From CAJCIY01 sp036379355 (GTDB taxonomy: Bacteria > Actinomycetota > Actinomycetes > Mycobacteriales > CAJCIY01), in contig DASVGV010000157.1 in NCBI GenBank assembly GCA_036379355.1, forward strand, positions 1 through 26,304: a stretch of DNA of 26,304 bases. The letters are read 5' to 3'. Under the pieces are notes generated by a model. It did no database searches. It was not told the origin of the DNA and worked only from the letters and a program-made list of their open reading frames with translations. Positions 7,653 to 15,239 of the stretch are shown here, piece after piece. The translations under genes were made by a program, and so were the position numbers. Every line of letters begins with the position of its first letter. Position 1 is the stretch's first letter.

Positions 7653-8048
7653 ATGTCCGACGTCCCCGTGTCCGGTCTCGACCCCGCTATCGCCGCCCGC
7701 CTCAAGCGGGACGAGCACGGCCTCGTGTGCGCGGTGGCGCAGCAGCACGACACCGGCGAGGTGCTCATGGTCGGCTGGATGGACGACGAGGCCCTGCACC
7801 GCACGCTCACCACCGGCCGATGCACGTACTGGAGCCGCAGCCGTCAGGAGTACTGGGTGAAGGGCGACACCTCCGGCCATCAGCAGTGGGTCAAGTCGGT
7901 CGCACTCGACTGCGACGGCGACGCGCTGCTCGTCCGCGTCGATCAGGTCGGCGCCGCGTGCCACACCGGCGACCGCACCTGCTTCGAGGCGGGCGGCAGC
8001 CTGCCGGCGGTCGTCGGGTACGCGGGCGGCGCCGCCGCTACCGCATGA
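7653..8048 (+). CDS. hisI: Phosphoribosyl-AMP cyclohydrolase HisI
   Basis: HisI opens the adenine ring of phosphoribosyl-AMP, the third step of histidine synthesis, in the cytoplasm. The protein is 131 residues long, the monofunctional size, with no HisE domain. Seen: VLMVGWMDDEAL, TTGRCTYWSRSRQEYWVKG, and the metal centre LDCDGD with Asp86/88/90 for magnesium. Cys87, Cys103 and Cys110 (GAACHTG, RTCF) serve as zinc ligands. The stop overlaps trpE by ATGA, so histidine and tryptophan enzymes share one transcript. hisF is 6.4 kb upstream, which suggests that an originally adjacent pair was split. Confidence 0.96.
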   Translation: MSDVPVSGLDPAIAARLKRDEHGLVCAVAQQHDTGEVLMVGWMDDEALHRTLTTGRCTYWSRSRQEYWVKGDTSGHQQWVKSVALDCDGDALLVRVDQVGAACHTGDRTCFEAGGSLPAVVGYAGGAAATA

Positions 8049-9550
8049 CGGCGCCCACGGGGCAGGTCGAACCGACCCTCGAGGAGTTCCGGGAGCTGGC
8101 CAGGACCCGCCGCGTCATCCCGGTACGGCGGCGGCTGCTCGCCGACGGCGAGACGCCGACCGGCCTGTACCGCAAGCTCGCCGGAGACCGCCCGGGCACG
8201 TTCCTGCTGGAGTCCGCGACGGCGGGCAAGTGGTCGCGCTGGTCGTTCGTCGGAGCGGGCTCGGCCGCCGTGCTCACCGAGAAGGACGGCGAGGCGCACT
8301 GGATCGGCACCGCGCCCGCCGGCGTGCCGACGAGTGGAGACCCCCTCGTCGCGCTGCACGAGACCCTGCGCGCCCTGCGCACACCGAGGCTCCCCGACCT
8401 GCCGCCGCTGACCGGCGGGTTCGTCGGCTACCTCTCCTACGACGCCGCGCGGCGCCTCGAACGGCTGCCGGACCACGCCGTCGACGAGCTCGGCCTGCCG
8501 GAGCTCGCGATGGTGCTGGTCACCGACCTCGCGGCGCTCGACCACAGTGACGGATCGCTGATGCTCATCGCGAACGCGCTGAACCTCGACGGCACCGACG
8601 AGCGGGTCGACGAGACCTACGCCGACGCCCTCGCACGGCTCGACTCCATGGTCGACCGGCTCGCCCAGCCGGCGCCGGCGACCGCGGCCGTGGTCGACGC
8701 CGCCGGCCCGCTGGAGTTCGTGAGCCGCACCCCCCGGGGCGCGTACGTGCCCGCCGTCCACGAGGCACTGGAGGCGGTCCGCGCGGGCGAGGTGTTCCAG
8801 GTGCAGATCGGCCAGCGGTTCCAGGCCGACTTCGCCGGCGACGCCCTCGACCTCTACCGGGCCCTGCGCAGCGTCAACCCGTCGCCGTACCTGTACCTGC
8901 TGCGGCTCGACGACCTGGCCGTCGTCGGCTCGTCTCCCGAGGCGCTGGTGACGGTCACTGACGGGCAGGCGCTGCTGCACCCCATCGCCGGCACCCGCCC
9001 GCGCGGAGCCACGCCGGAGGAGGACGCGGCGCTGGCAGCCGAGCTCATGGCCAGCGAGAAGGAGCGCGCCGAGCACCTCATGCTCGTGGACCTCGGCCGC
9101 AACGACCTCGGACGTGTCTGCGCGCCCGGCACCGTGACCGTCGTCGAGCTCGGGGCGCTCGAGCGCTACAGCCACGTGTGGCACATCGTCTCGACGGTGG
9201 TCGGCGAGGTGTCCGCCGACAAGGACGCGCTCGACGTGCTGCTCGCGTGCTTCCCGGCCGGCACGTTGACCGGCGCGCCGAAGGTACGGGCGATGCAGAT
9301 CATCGACGAGCTCGAACCGGTCCGCCGGGGCATCTACGGCGGGGCGCTCGGCTACCTCGACACGGCCGGCGACCTGGACATGGCGATCGCGATCCGGACC
9401 GCCGTGCTCACCGGCGGCTCCGCGTACGTCCAGGCCAGCGCCGGCATCGTCGCCGACAGCGACCCGGACGCCGAGGAGGCGGAGACGCGGGCCAAGGCGT
9501 CCGCCGTGCTCACCGCGGTCGCCCTCGCCCGGACGCTGCGGCCCGCATGA
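8045..9550 (+). CDS. trpE: Anthranilate synthase component I TrpE
   Basis: TrpE makes anthranilate from chorismate, using ammonia from its TrpG partner (not in the window), and is the first committed step to tryptophan. The protein is 501 residues, normal for the family. Seen: N-terminal LLES (54-57), the region where tryptophan binds for feedback inhibition; then the chorismate-binding domain with GEVFQVQIGQRF, PIAGTRPRG, DLGRNDLGRV, FPAGTLTGAPKVRAM and YGGALGY. The start is ATG 8045, overlapping the hisI stop. The frame is open further upstream, but only as the antisense of other genes. The downstream gene starts in the trpE stop codon. The TrpG domain is absent, so this is a stand-alone subunit. 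Confidence 0.96.
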   Translation: MTAPTGQVEPTLEEFRELARTRRVIPVRRRLLADGETPTGLYRKLAGDRPGTFLLESATAGKWSRWSFVGAGSAAVLTEKDGEAHWIGTAPAGVPTSGDPLVALHETLRALRTPRLPDLPPLTGGFVGYLSYDAARRLERLPDHAVDELGLPELAMVLVTDLAALDHSDGSLMLIANALNLDGTDERVDETYADALARLDSMVDRLAQPAPATAAVVDAAGPLEFVSRTPRGAYVPAVHEALEAVRAGEVFQVQIGQRFQADFAGDALDLYRALRSVNPSPYLYLLRLDDLAVVGSSPEALVTVTDGQALLHPIAGTRPRGATPEEDAALAAELMASEKERAEHLMLVDLGRNDLGRVCAPGTVTVVELGALERYSHVWHIVSTVVGEVSADKDALDVLLACFPAGTLTGAPKVRAMQIIDELEPVRRGIYGGALGYLDTAGDLDMAIAIRTAVLTGGSAYVQASAGIVADSDPDAEEAETRAKASAVLTAVALARTLRPA

Positions 9551-10104
9551 CCGCACGGTCGCGGCGCGAGGCCGCCGCGGCGGTCCTCGCCGCGCTGGTC
9601 GCCGCCGTCCTGCTGTTCGTGGCCTCGGGCGCCCACTGGGCGCACGGCACGGGCCGGCGCCCGGCGGGGACGTCGTTCGTCACGGTCCACGCCTCGGTCA
9701 CCGGCCACAGCGTCGCGGGCGTCGTGCAAGCCGTGGCACTCCTCGCGCTTGCTGCCGCCGTCGCCGTCCCGGCCACCCGCGGACGGGGGCGCGTCGTCGC
9801 CGGGCTGCTGGTCCTGGCCGGTGGCGTCGCCGGCGTCGTCGGGTCGGTCTCGAGCCGCGGCCACGCGCAGACGCACGTCCGGCAGGCGTTGCCGTCCGGC
9901 GCGATGATCGCCACCGACCCGTGGTGGGTGGTCGCCGTGATCGGCAGCCTCCTGCTCGCGGCCGTCGGTGCCGTGCTCGTCGTCCGCGGCCCGCGGTGGT
10001 CGGCCCTCTCCTCGCGTTACCAGCCGCCGTCCGGCCGGACCGCGCTGCCGGGTGACGCGGGCACCTGGGACGCTCTCGACCGCGGTGACGACCCCACCGT
10101 CTGA
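9547..10104 (+). CDS. Trp biosynthesis-associated membrane protein
   Basis: A 185-residue protein with about four hydrophobic segments: residues 9-27, 60-77, 83-100 and 127-147. The conserved C-terminal signature is RWSALSSRYQ, then an ending TWDALDRGDDPTV. These features match the small actinobacterial membrane protein regularly found next to trpE/trpC (Trp_oprn_chp family). Its biochemical role is not established; a link to tryptophan metabolism rests on conserved position. The ATG overlaps the trpE stop (ATGA), so it is co-translated. It ends 4 bases before the convergent GroES-like gene. Here it is separated from trpC by that leftward gene, which breaks what could otherwise be one trp operon. 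Confidence 0.88.
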   Translation: MTARSRREAAAAVLAALVAAVLLFVASGAHWAHGTGRRPAGTSFVTVHASVTGHSVAGVVQAVALLALAAAVAVPATRGRGRVVAGLLVLAGGVAGVVGSVSSRGHAQTHVRQALPSGAMIATDPWWVVAVIGSLLLAAVGAVLVVRGPRWSALSSRYQPPSGRTALPGDAGTWDALDRGDDPTV

Positions 10105-10108
10105 CCGC

Positions 10109-10441
10109 TCAGAGGTACAGGCCGGTGTTGCTGTCGTCGAGCCGGGCCGCGGCGAGTGCGGCGAGGTCGCGCTCACGCAGGATGAGGTACGACTCCCCGT
10201 GCACCTCGACCTCGAAGCGGTCCTCCGGGTTGAACAGCACCTTGTCGCCGGTCTGCACCGCCCGGACGTGCGGTCCGACGCCGACGACCTCCGCCCACGC
10301 GAGCCGCTTGCCCACCTGGGCGGTCGCGGGTATCAGGATGCCCTTCGAGGAGCGGCGCTCGCCCTCGGAGGCGGGCTCGGCCACGAGCACCCGGTCGCCG
10401 AGCATCGTGATGGCTTCCTTGCGGACGGGAGTCGTGGGCAC
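10109..10441 (-). CDS. GroES-like co-chaperone family protein
   Basis: A 110-residue protein of the chaperonin-10 fold. Seen: MLGDRVLV near the N-terminus, ERRSSKGILIPATAQVGKR, WAEVVGVGPHVRAVQTGDKVLFNPED, and a C-terminal extension ending DDSNTGLYL. The order DRV-G(mobile loop)-GILIP-V..VG-GDKV is the GroES plan, but the sequence is diverged and no groEL is adjacent. It is probably a secondary GroES paralogue typical of actinobacteria, not the housekeeping co-chaperonin. I chose GTG 10441 because a TACGGT box ends 6 bases upstream; an internal ATG at 10405 (MLGDRV) is the alternative. It is divergent from trpC with only 54 bases between, and convergent with the membrane protein gene. Confidence 0.85.
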   Translation of the reverse strand: MPTTPVRKEAITMLGDRVLVAEPASEGERRSSKGILIPATAQVGKRLAWAEVVGVGPHVRAVQTGDKVLFNPEDRFEVEVHGESYLILRERDLAALAAARLDDSNTGLYL

Positions 10442-10447
10442 CGCCTG

Positions 10448-10489
10448 ACCGTACCGGTGGTGCGGGCGTCGAGCGCGCGTCGCTACCCT
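10448..10489. promoter_or_regulatory. Divergent -10 boxes between the GroES-like gene and trpC
   Basis: Leftward: TACGGT (10448-10453 on the minus strand) ends 6 bases before the GTG of the GroES-like gene. Rightward: TACCCT (10484-10489) ends 6 bases before the trpC GTG. Both fit leaderless transcription. The boxes are 30 bases apart, so the two polymerases would compete. -35 elements are not clear. Confidence 0.4.
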
Positions 10490-10495
10490 GACCGG

Positions 10496-11314
10496 GTGCA
10501 CCCCGAACCGGGCACGGCCCTGGCCGAGATCCTCGACGGGGTCCGGGCCGACCTCGCCGAGCGGGAGGCGCAGGTTCCGCTCGGCGAGCTCAAGGCGCGC
10601 GCCCGGAGAGCCCCGGACCCCCGCGACGCCCTCGCGACGCTGCGCGCTCCCGGCGTCGGCGTCATCGCCGAGGTCAAGCGGTCCTCGCCCAGCCGGGGGA
10701 CGCTCGCGTGCATCCCCGACCCGGCGGCGCTCGCCGCCGACTACGAGGCCGGCGGGGCGGCCGCCGTCAGCGTGCTGACCGAGCGGCGCCGGTTCGGCGG
10801 GAGCCTCCGCGACCTCGCGGCGGTGCGCTGCGCGGTCGACTGCCCGCTGCTGCGCAAGGACTTCATCGTCTCCCCGTACCAGGTCGTCGAGGCTCGCGCG
10901 TACGGCGCGGACATCGTCCTGCTCATCGTCGCGGCCCTCGACCAGCCCCGACTGCTGGGCCTGCTCGACCGGGTCCGCGGGCTCGGCATGGCCGCGCTGG
11001 TCGAGGTGCACGACGAGGTGGAGCTCGCACGGGCCGTGGAGGCGGAGGCCAGGGTCATCGGCATCAACGCACGCAACCTCGCCACCTTGGAGGTGGACAC
11101 GACGACGTTCGGCCGCCTGGCCCCGCAGGTCCCCGAAGGCGTGGTCACCATCGCCGAGTCCGGTGTCACCGGTCCGCACGACGTGCTCGGGTACGCCGCC
11201 GCCGGGGCGCACGCCGTCCTCGTCGGGGAGGCCCTGGTGACCCGGGGCGACCCGCGGACCGCCGTCGCCGACCTCGTCGCGGCCGGCGCGCACCCCGCCG
11301 TCCGTAATCGCTGA
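10496..11314 (+). CDS. trpC: Indole-3-glycerol phosphate synthase TrpC
   Basis: TrpC closes the indole ring by converting CdRP to indole-3-glycerol phosphate. It is a single (beta/alpha)8 barrel of 272 residues and has no fused TrpF domain. Seen: VIAEVKRSSPSRG (catalytic Lys), AAAVSVLTERRRFGG, PLLRKDFIVSPYQV (second Lys), VEVHDEVEL, GINARNL and IAESGV. The GTG at 10496 fits the start of homology and lies 6 bases after a TACCCT box; the frame is open further upstream but antisense to the GroES-like gene. trpB follows after 2 bases, so trpC heads the trpCBA unit. Confidence 0.95.
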   Translation: MHPEPGTALAEILDGVRADLAEREAQVPLGELKARARRAPDPRDALATLRAPGVGVIAEVKRSSPSRGTLACIPDPAALAADYEAGGAAAVSVLTERRRFGGSLRDLAAVRCAVDCPLLRKDFIVSPYQVVEARAYGADIVLLIVAALDQPRLLGLLDRVRGLGMAALVEVHDEVELARAVEAEARVIGINARNLATLEVDTTTFGRLAPQVPEGVVTIAESGVTGPHDVLGYAAAGAHAVLVGEALVTRGDPRTAVADLVAAGAHPAVRNR

Positions 11315-11316
11315 GG

Positions 11317-12540
11317 ATGACCACCCGCGAGCTGCCCGACGCCGCCGGCCACTTCGGCCCCTACGGCGGCCGGTTCGTGCCCGAAGCCCTGGTCGCGGCG
11401 CTGGACGAGCTCGAGCTGGCCTATGCCGCCGCGCGCCGGGACCCCGCCTTCGGCGCCGAGCTCGACGGCCTGCTGACCTCGTACGCCGGCCGGCCCACCC
11501 CCGTGACGGTCGCCACCAGTCGGCTGTCCGACCAGGCCGGTGGCGCGCGCATCCTGCTCAAGCGGGAAGACCTGGCGCACACCGGTTCCCACAAGGTGAA
11601 CAACGTGCTCGGCCAGGCGCTGCTGACGCGAAGGATGGGCAAGACGCGGGTCATCGCGGAGACCGGCGCGGGCCAGCACGGTGTGGCCACGGCGACCGCC
11701 TGCGCCCTGTTCGGGCTCGACTGCGTGATCTACATGGGCACCGAGGACACCCGCCGGCAGGCGCTCAACGTCGCCCGCATGCGACTGCTCGGCGCCGAGG
11801 TCGTCCCCGTCGACTCCGGCTCGCGGACCCTCAAGGACGCGATGAACGAGGCCATGCGCGACTGGGTGACCAACGTGGCCTCGACGCACTACCTCATCGG
11901 CACGGTCGCCGGACCGCATCCGTTCCCGGAGATGGTCCGCGGGTTCCAGCGCGTCATCGGCGTCGAGGCGCGGCAGCAGGTGCTCGACCTCGACGGCCGG
12001 CTGCCGGATGCGGTGGCCGCCTGCGTCGGCGGTGGGTCGAACGCCCTCGGCATCTTCCACGCGTTCATCCCGGACGGTGGCGTCGCCCTGTACGGCTTCG
12101 AGGCCGGCGGCGACGGACTGGACACCGGCAGGCACGCGGCGTCGATCAGCGGTGGCGCCTCCGGCGTCCTGCACGGCTCGCGGACGTACGTGCTCCAGGA
12201 CGAGGACGGGCAGACCGTTCCCTCGCACTCGATCTCTGCCGGGCTCGACTACCCGGGCGTCGGACCCGAGCACGCCTGGCTCGCCGACTCCGGACGGGCG
12301 ACGTACGCGCCCATCACCGACGCCGAGGCCATGGACGCGTTCCGGGTGCTCGCGCAGACCGAGGGGCTGCTGCCGGCGATCGAGTCCGCCCATGCGGTCG
12401 CCGGGGCGCTGAAGCTCGGAAAGGTTTGGGGGACAGACGATTCCACCGCCGACCGCACCATTCTGGTCAGCCTGTCCGGCCGCGGTGACAAGGACGTCGA
12501 CACCGCCGCGACCTGGTTCGGGCTGGTGACCGGCGAGTGA
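11317..12540 (+). CDS. trpB: Tryptophan synthase beta chain TrpB
   Basis: TrpB is the PLP enzyme that condenses indole, channelled from TrpA, with serine to give tryptophan. It is 407 residues long, the TrpB1 class found with a TrpA partner. Seen: FGPYGGRFVPEAL at the N-terminus, KREDLAHTGSHKVNN with the PLP lysine Lys93, ETGAGQHGVATA, the phosphate-binding GGGSNA, and the C-terminal SGRGDKD. ATG 11317 follows the trpC stop by 2 bases with GAGG just before it. The TGA overlaps the trpA start (GTGA), which keeps the two subunits in step. Confidence 0.98.
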   Translation: MTTRELPDAAGHFGPYGGRFVPEALVAALDELELAYAAARRDPAFGAELDGLLTSYAGRPTPVTVATSRLSDQAGGARILLKREDLAHTGSHKVNNVLGQALLTRRMGKTRVIAETGAGQHGVATATACALFGLDCVIYMGTEDTRRQALNVARMRLLGAEVVPVDSGSRTLKDAMNEAMRDWVTNVASTHYLIGTVAGPHPFPEMVRGFQRVIGVEARQQVLDLDGRLPDAVAACVGGGSNALGIFHAFIPDGGVALYGFEAGGDGLDTGRHAASISGGASGVLHGSRTYVLQDEDGQTVPSHSISAGLDYPGVGPEHAWLADSGRATYAPITDAEAMDAFRVLAQTEGLLPAIESAHAVAGALKLGKVWGTDDSTADRTILVSLSGRGDKDVDTAATWFGLVTGE

Positions 12541-13343
12541 CCTCGCTGTCCGATGCCTTCGCCGCGGCCAAGGCGGAGGACCGAGCGCTGCTGATCGGGT
12601 ACCTCCCGGCGGGGTACCCGTCGGTCGCCGGTTCGATCGACGCCATCGCTGCCCTCGTCGACGCCGGGGTCGACGTCGTCGAGGTCGGGCTGCCCTACTC
12701 CGACCCGCTCATGGACGGGCCGGTCATCCAGCGCGCCGTCGAGGCCGCGCTCGCCGCCGGCACCCGGACGACCGACGTCCTCGCGGTCGCCGCGGCGACG
12801 GCCGGCACCGGTGCGGCCGCGCTCGTCATGACGTACTGGAACCCGGTCGAGAGGTACGGCGTCGACCGCTTCGCGGCCGATCTGGCCGCGGGCGGGGCGA
12901 GCGGCGTGATCACGCCCGACCTGATCCCCGAGGAGGCCGGTCCGTGGCTGGCGGCGGCGGCCGACCACGGGCTCGACCCGGTCTTCCTCGTGGCCCCGTC
13001 CTCCACCGACGCCCGCATCGCGTCGACGGCGGCGGTCACCCGCGGCTTCGTCTACGCCGCCTCGACGATGGGGGTGACGGGCGCGCGCAGCGCCGTCGCC
13101 GGCACCGCGCACGCACTGGTCGACCGGGTCCGCCGCCACACCGACCTGCCGGTCGCGGTCGGGCTCGGCGTCAGCACCGGCGCGCAGGCCGCGGAGGTGG
13201 CGTCGTACGCGGACGGCGTGATCGTCGGGTCGGCGCTCGTCCGCTGCCTGCTGGACACGCCGGGGCCGGCGGGGGTCGCGGCGGTCGGCGCGCTCGCGCG
13301 CGAGCTGGCCGACGGGGTGCGCTCGGCTCGTCGTCCCGGCTGA
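12537..13343 (+). CDS. trpA: Tryptophan synthase alpha chain TrpA
   Basis: TrpA splits indole-3-glycerol phosphate into indole and glyceraldehyde 3-phosphate, passing indole to TrpB. It is 268 residues long, a TIM barrel. Seen: LIGYLPAGYP, VEVGLPYSDPLMDGPVIQ with the catalytic Glu49 and Asp60 at exactly the classical numbering, VMTYWNPVERYG, GVITPDLIPEEAG, FLVAPSSTDARI and the phosphate-binding GLGVST. GTG 12537 overlaps the trpB stop. The gap to lgt is only 29 bases, but lgt appears to have its own promoter. Confidence 0.97.
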   Translation: MTSLSDAFAAAKAEDRALLIGYLPAGYPSVAGSIDAIAALVDAGVDVVEVGLPYSDPLMDGPVIQRAVEAALAAGTRTTDVLAVAAATAGTGAAALVMTYWNPVERYGVDRFAADLAAGGASGVITPDLIPEEAGPWLAAAADHGLDPVFLVAPSSTDARIASTAAVTRGFVYAASTMGVTGARSAVAGTAHALVDRVRRHTDLPVAVGLGVSTGAQAAEVASYADGVIVGSALVRCLLDTPGPAGVAAVGALARELADGVRSARRPG

Positions 13344-13359
13344 ACGGGCTGCTTCCCCC

Positions 13360-13365
13360 TAGGCT
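13360..13365 (+). promoter_or_regulatory. Possible -10 box for lgt
   Basis: TAGGCT lies 7 bases before the lgt GTG start at 13373. A transcript from it would be leaderless. There is no ribosome binding sequence before the GTG, which supports this reading. The -35 is not clear. Confidence 0.4.
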
Positions 13366-13372
13366 GCGTGGC

Positions 13373-14368
13373 GTGCGTGCCGGTCTGGTCGCGAGCATCC
13401 CGAGCCCGCCCGCGGACGGGTTCCACCTCGGTTCGGTGCCGATCCGGGCGTACGCGCTGTGCATCATCCTGGGCGTCCTCGTCGCCGTCCTCGTCGGCGA
13501 GCGGCGCCTGCGCCGCCGTGGCTACCAGCCCGGGCTGGTCGCGGACATCGCGATCTGGGCCGTCCCGTTCGGCATCGTCGGGGCGCGGCTCTACCACGTG
13601 GCCACGGACTACCAGCTGTACTTCGACCCGGGCCGGCAGCCGATCCGGGCCCTGTACATCTGGGACGGCGGCCTCGGCATCTGGGGGGCGATCGCGCTCG
13701 GCGCCGTCGGCGCCTGGATCGGCTGCCGCCACTACCACGTGCGGCTCGCGCACCTCGCCGACGCGATGGCCGTGGGAATCCCTCTGGCGCAAGCAATCGG
13801 ACGCTGGGGCAACTACTTCAACCAGGAGCTGTACGGCCGTCCCACCGGCCTGCCCTGGGGCCTGCACGTCGACCTCGCCGACCGTCTCCCGGCGTACGCG
13901 AACGTCGCCACGTACCAGCCGACCTTCCTGTACGAGTCGATCTGGGACGTCGGCACGGCGGTGGTCGTGCTGCTGGCCGAGCGGTACCGGTGGTTCGGCC
14001 GCCTCTCGCGGGGCCGGGCCTTCGCGCTCTACGTGGCGACGTACACGGTCGGCCGCGGGTGGATCGAATACCTGCGCATCGACGAGGCGCACCGCTTCTA
14101 CGGGCTGCGGCTGAACGACTACACGTCCATCATCCTGTTCGTGCTGGCAGTCGCGTACCTGTGGGCTCGCCGGGGGGCGACGGCGGACGACGACACCCTT
14201 CCGGTGGACGCTCTCCGCGTCGAGGACCCGGCGCCCGTGGAAGCGCTGCGCGCCCCCGCCGGCGTCCGGCTCGTGCCCGCGTCGGCCGGTACCGGCGCCC
14301 GGCCGCGCGATGGCACGGCGCCGGGCGAGCTGTCGCCCATCGAGCGGCTGCGGCGCGGAGGTGGCTGA
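13373..14368 (+). CDS. lgt: Prolipoprotein diacylglyceryl transferase Lgt
   Basis: Lgt is an inner-membrane enzyme that moves diacylglyceryl from phosphatidylglycerol onto the lipobox cysteine of prelipoproteins, the first step of lipoprotein maturation. It is 331 residues long with about seven membrane segments. Seen: the RAYALCIILGVLVAVLVG segment, GARLYHVATDY (the catalytic His region), WDGGLGIWGA, and the signature AIGRWGNYFNQELYG around residues 141-155 with the essential Arg144. The last 50 residues are a soluble, Pro/Ala-rich tail, as is usual in actinobacteria. GTG 13373 was chosen because homology starts here and a TAGGCT box precedes it; the longer open frame is the antisense/shadow of trpA. 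The next gene starts 3 bases after the stop. Confidence 0.95.
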   Translation: MRAGLVASIPSPPADGFHLGSVPIRAYALCIILGVLVAVLVGERRLRRRGYQPGLVADIAIWAVPFGIVGARLYHVATDYQLYFDPGRQPIRALYIWDGGLGIWGAIALGAVGAWIGCRHYHVRLAHLADAMAVGIPLAQAIGRWGNYFNQELYGRPTGLPWGLHVDLADRLPAYANVATYQPTFLYESIWDVGTAVVVLLAERYRWFGRLSRGRAFALYVATYTVGRGWIEYLRIDEAHRFYGLRLNDYTSIILFVLAVAYLWARRGATADDDTLPVDALRVEDPAPVEALRAPAGVRLVPASAGTGARPRDGTAPGELSPIERLRRGGG

Positions 14369-14371
14369 CCG

Positions 14372-15100
14372 ATGACGACGCCGGCGCGCACCTTCGGCGG
14401 GGTCAAGCTGCCGCCCGCGCACCACCACCGGGACATCCAGGGCGGCACCCTGCGCCCTGCCCTGTTCGGGGCGATGGACGGGCTCGTCAGTAACGGCAGC
14501 CTCATCGCCGGGGTCGCCGGCTCGGGGGCCACCACCCACACGGTCGCTCTCACCGCGCTCGCCGGGCTCGTCGCCGGCGCGTTCTCGATGGCGGTGGGGG
14601 AGTACACCTCGGTGCGCGCCCAGGAGGAGGCGGTACTCAACGAGGTCGCCCTGGAACGCCTGGAGCTGCAGCGCGCACCGGCCTCCGAGCAGGCCGAGCT
14701 GGCGGCGGCCTACGTCGCCCGCGGTCTCGACCCCGGACTCGCCCAGCAGGTCGCCGCCCAGCTGTCGCAGGACCCCGAGGTCGAGCTGCGGGTGCACACG
14801 CAGGAGGAGCTCGGCGTGGACATCGACAACCTGCCGAGTCCCTGGTCGGCGTCCGGCTCGAGCTTCGTCGCCTTCGCCGCCGGCGCCGTGGTGCCGGCGC
14901 TGCCGTACTTCGCCGGCCTGCACCTGCTGTGGTTCGCGCTGGCGCTCGGGGCCATCGGCCTGTTCGCCGCCGGTGCCGCCGTCAGCCGGTTCACGGCGCG
15001 GCCGTACTGGCTGTCCGGTGGCCGGCAGCTGCTGCTCGGCGCCGTCGCGGCCGGGGTCACGTTCGCCATCGGCCATCTCGTCGGTGCCGGCGTCAGCTAG
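14372..15100 (+). CDS. VIT/CCC1-family iron/manganese transporter
   Basis: A 242-residue membrane protein of the VIT1/CCC1 family, whose studied members move Fe2+ or Mn2+ out of the cytoplasm. Seen: N-terminal HHHRDIQGGTLRPALFGAMDGLVSN, summarised as a His-rich start and the TM1 motif FGAMDGLVSN; then GAFSMAVGEYTSVRAQEEA, the conserved TM2 metal-path motif with a Ser/Met/Glu set; a cytosolic helical domain rich in Glu (residues 85-150); and three C-terminal membrane segments. It lies 3 bases after lgt and is probably co-transcribed. It ends 139 bases before gltB. Metal specificity cannot be read from sequence. Confidence 0.9.
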   Translation: MTTPARTFGGVKLPPAHHHRDIQGGTLRPALFGAMDGLVSNGSLIAGVAGSGATTHTVALTALAGLVAGAFSMAVGEYTSVRAQEEAVLNEVALERLELQRAPASEQAELAAAYVARGLDPGLAQQVAAQLSQDPEVELRVHTQEELGVDIDNLPSPWSASGSSFVAFAAGAVVPALPYFAGLHLLWFALALGAIGLFAAGAAVSRFTARPYWLSGGRQLLLGAVAAGVTFAIGHLVGAGVS

Positions 15101-15141
15101 GTGTTGTGACGTAGCCCGCCGGGCCGGCGCGGCGATCCGGT

Positions 15142-15171
15142 TCGACAGCGCGACGGTCGGTTGGTTAGCCT
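15142..15171 (+). promoter_or_regulatory. Possible promoter for gltBD
   Basis: TCGACA (15142-15147) and TAGCCT (15166-15171) are 18 bases apart, a fair match to the actinobacterial housekeeping pattern. The start of transcription would fall near 15178, leaving a leader of about 60 bases. GAAGGG ends 8 bases before the gltB GTG and serves as ribosome binding site. Nothing else recognisable lies in 15101-15239. Confidence 0.4.
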
Positions 15172-15239
15172 TGCCCTACCAGGACAGTGCGGTCCGGGAC
15201 CTGATCTCTTGCCACCCGGACACGTGAAGGGCACCACTG

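Noticed and set aside
7070..8044. Open frame extending trpE upstream by about 325 codons
   Set aside because: It runs through the antisense of the DUF4190-like gene and an alternate frame of hisI. TrpE homology begins after ATG 8045, which overlaps the hisI stop.
10442..11293. Long leftward extension of the GroES-like frame
   Set aside because: It is antisense to trpC. The GroES fold begins near 10441, where a GTG with a -10-like box upstream is found.
15161..15180. Weak resemblance to an iron-regulator (IdeR/DtxR) box before gltB
   Set aside because: Only about 12 of 19 positions match and the two halves are not symmetric. The same bases are better explained as a -10 box.
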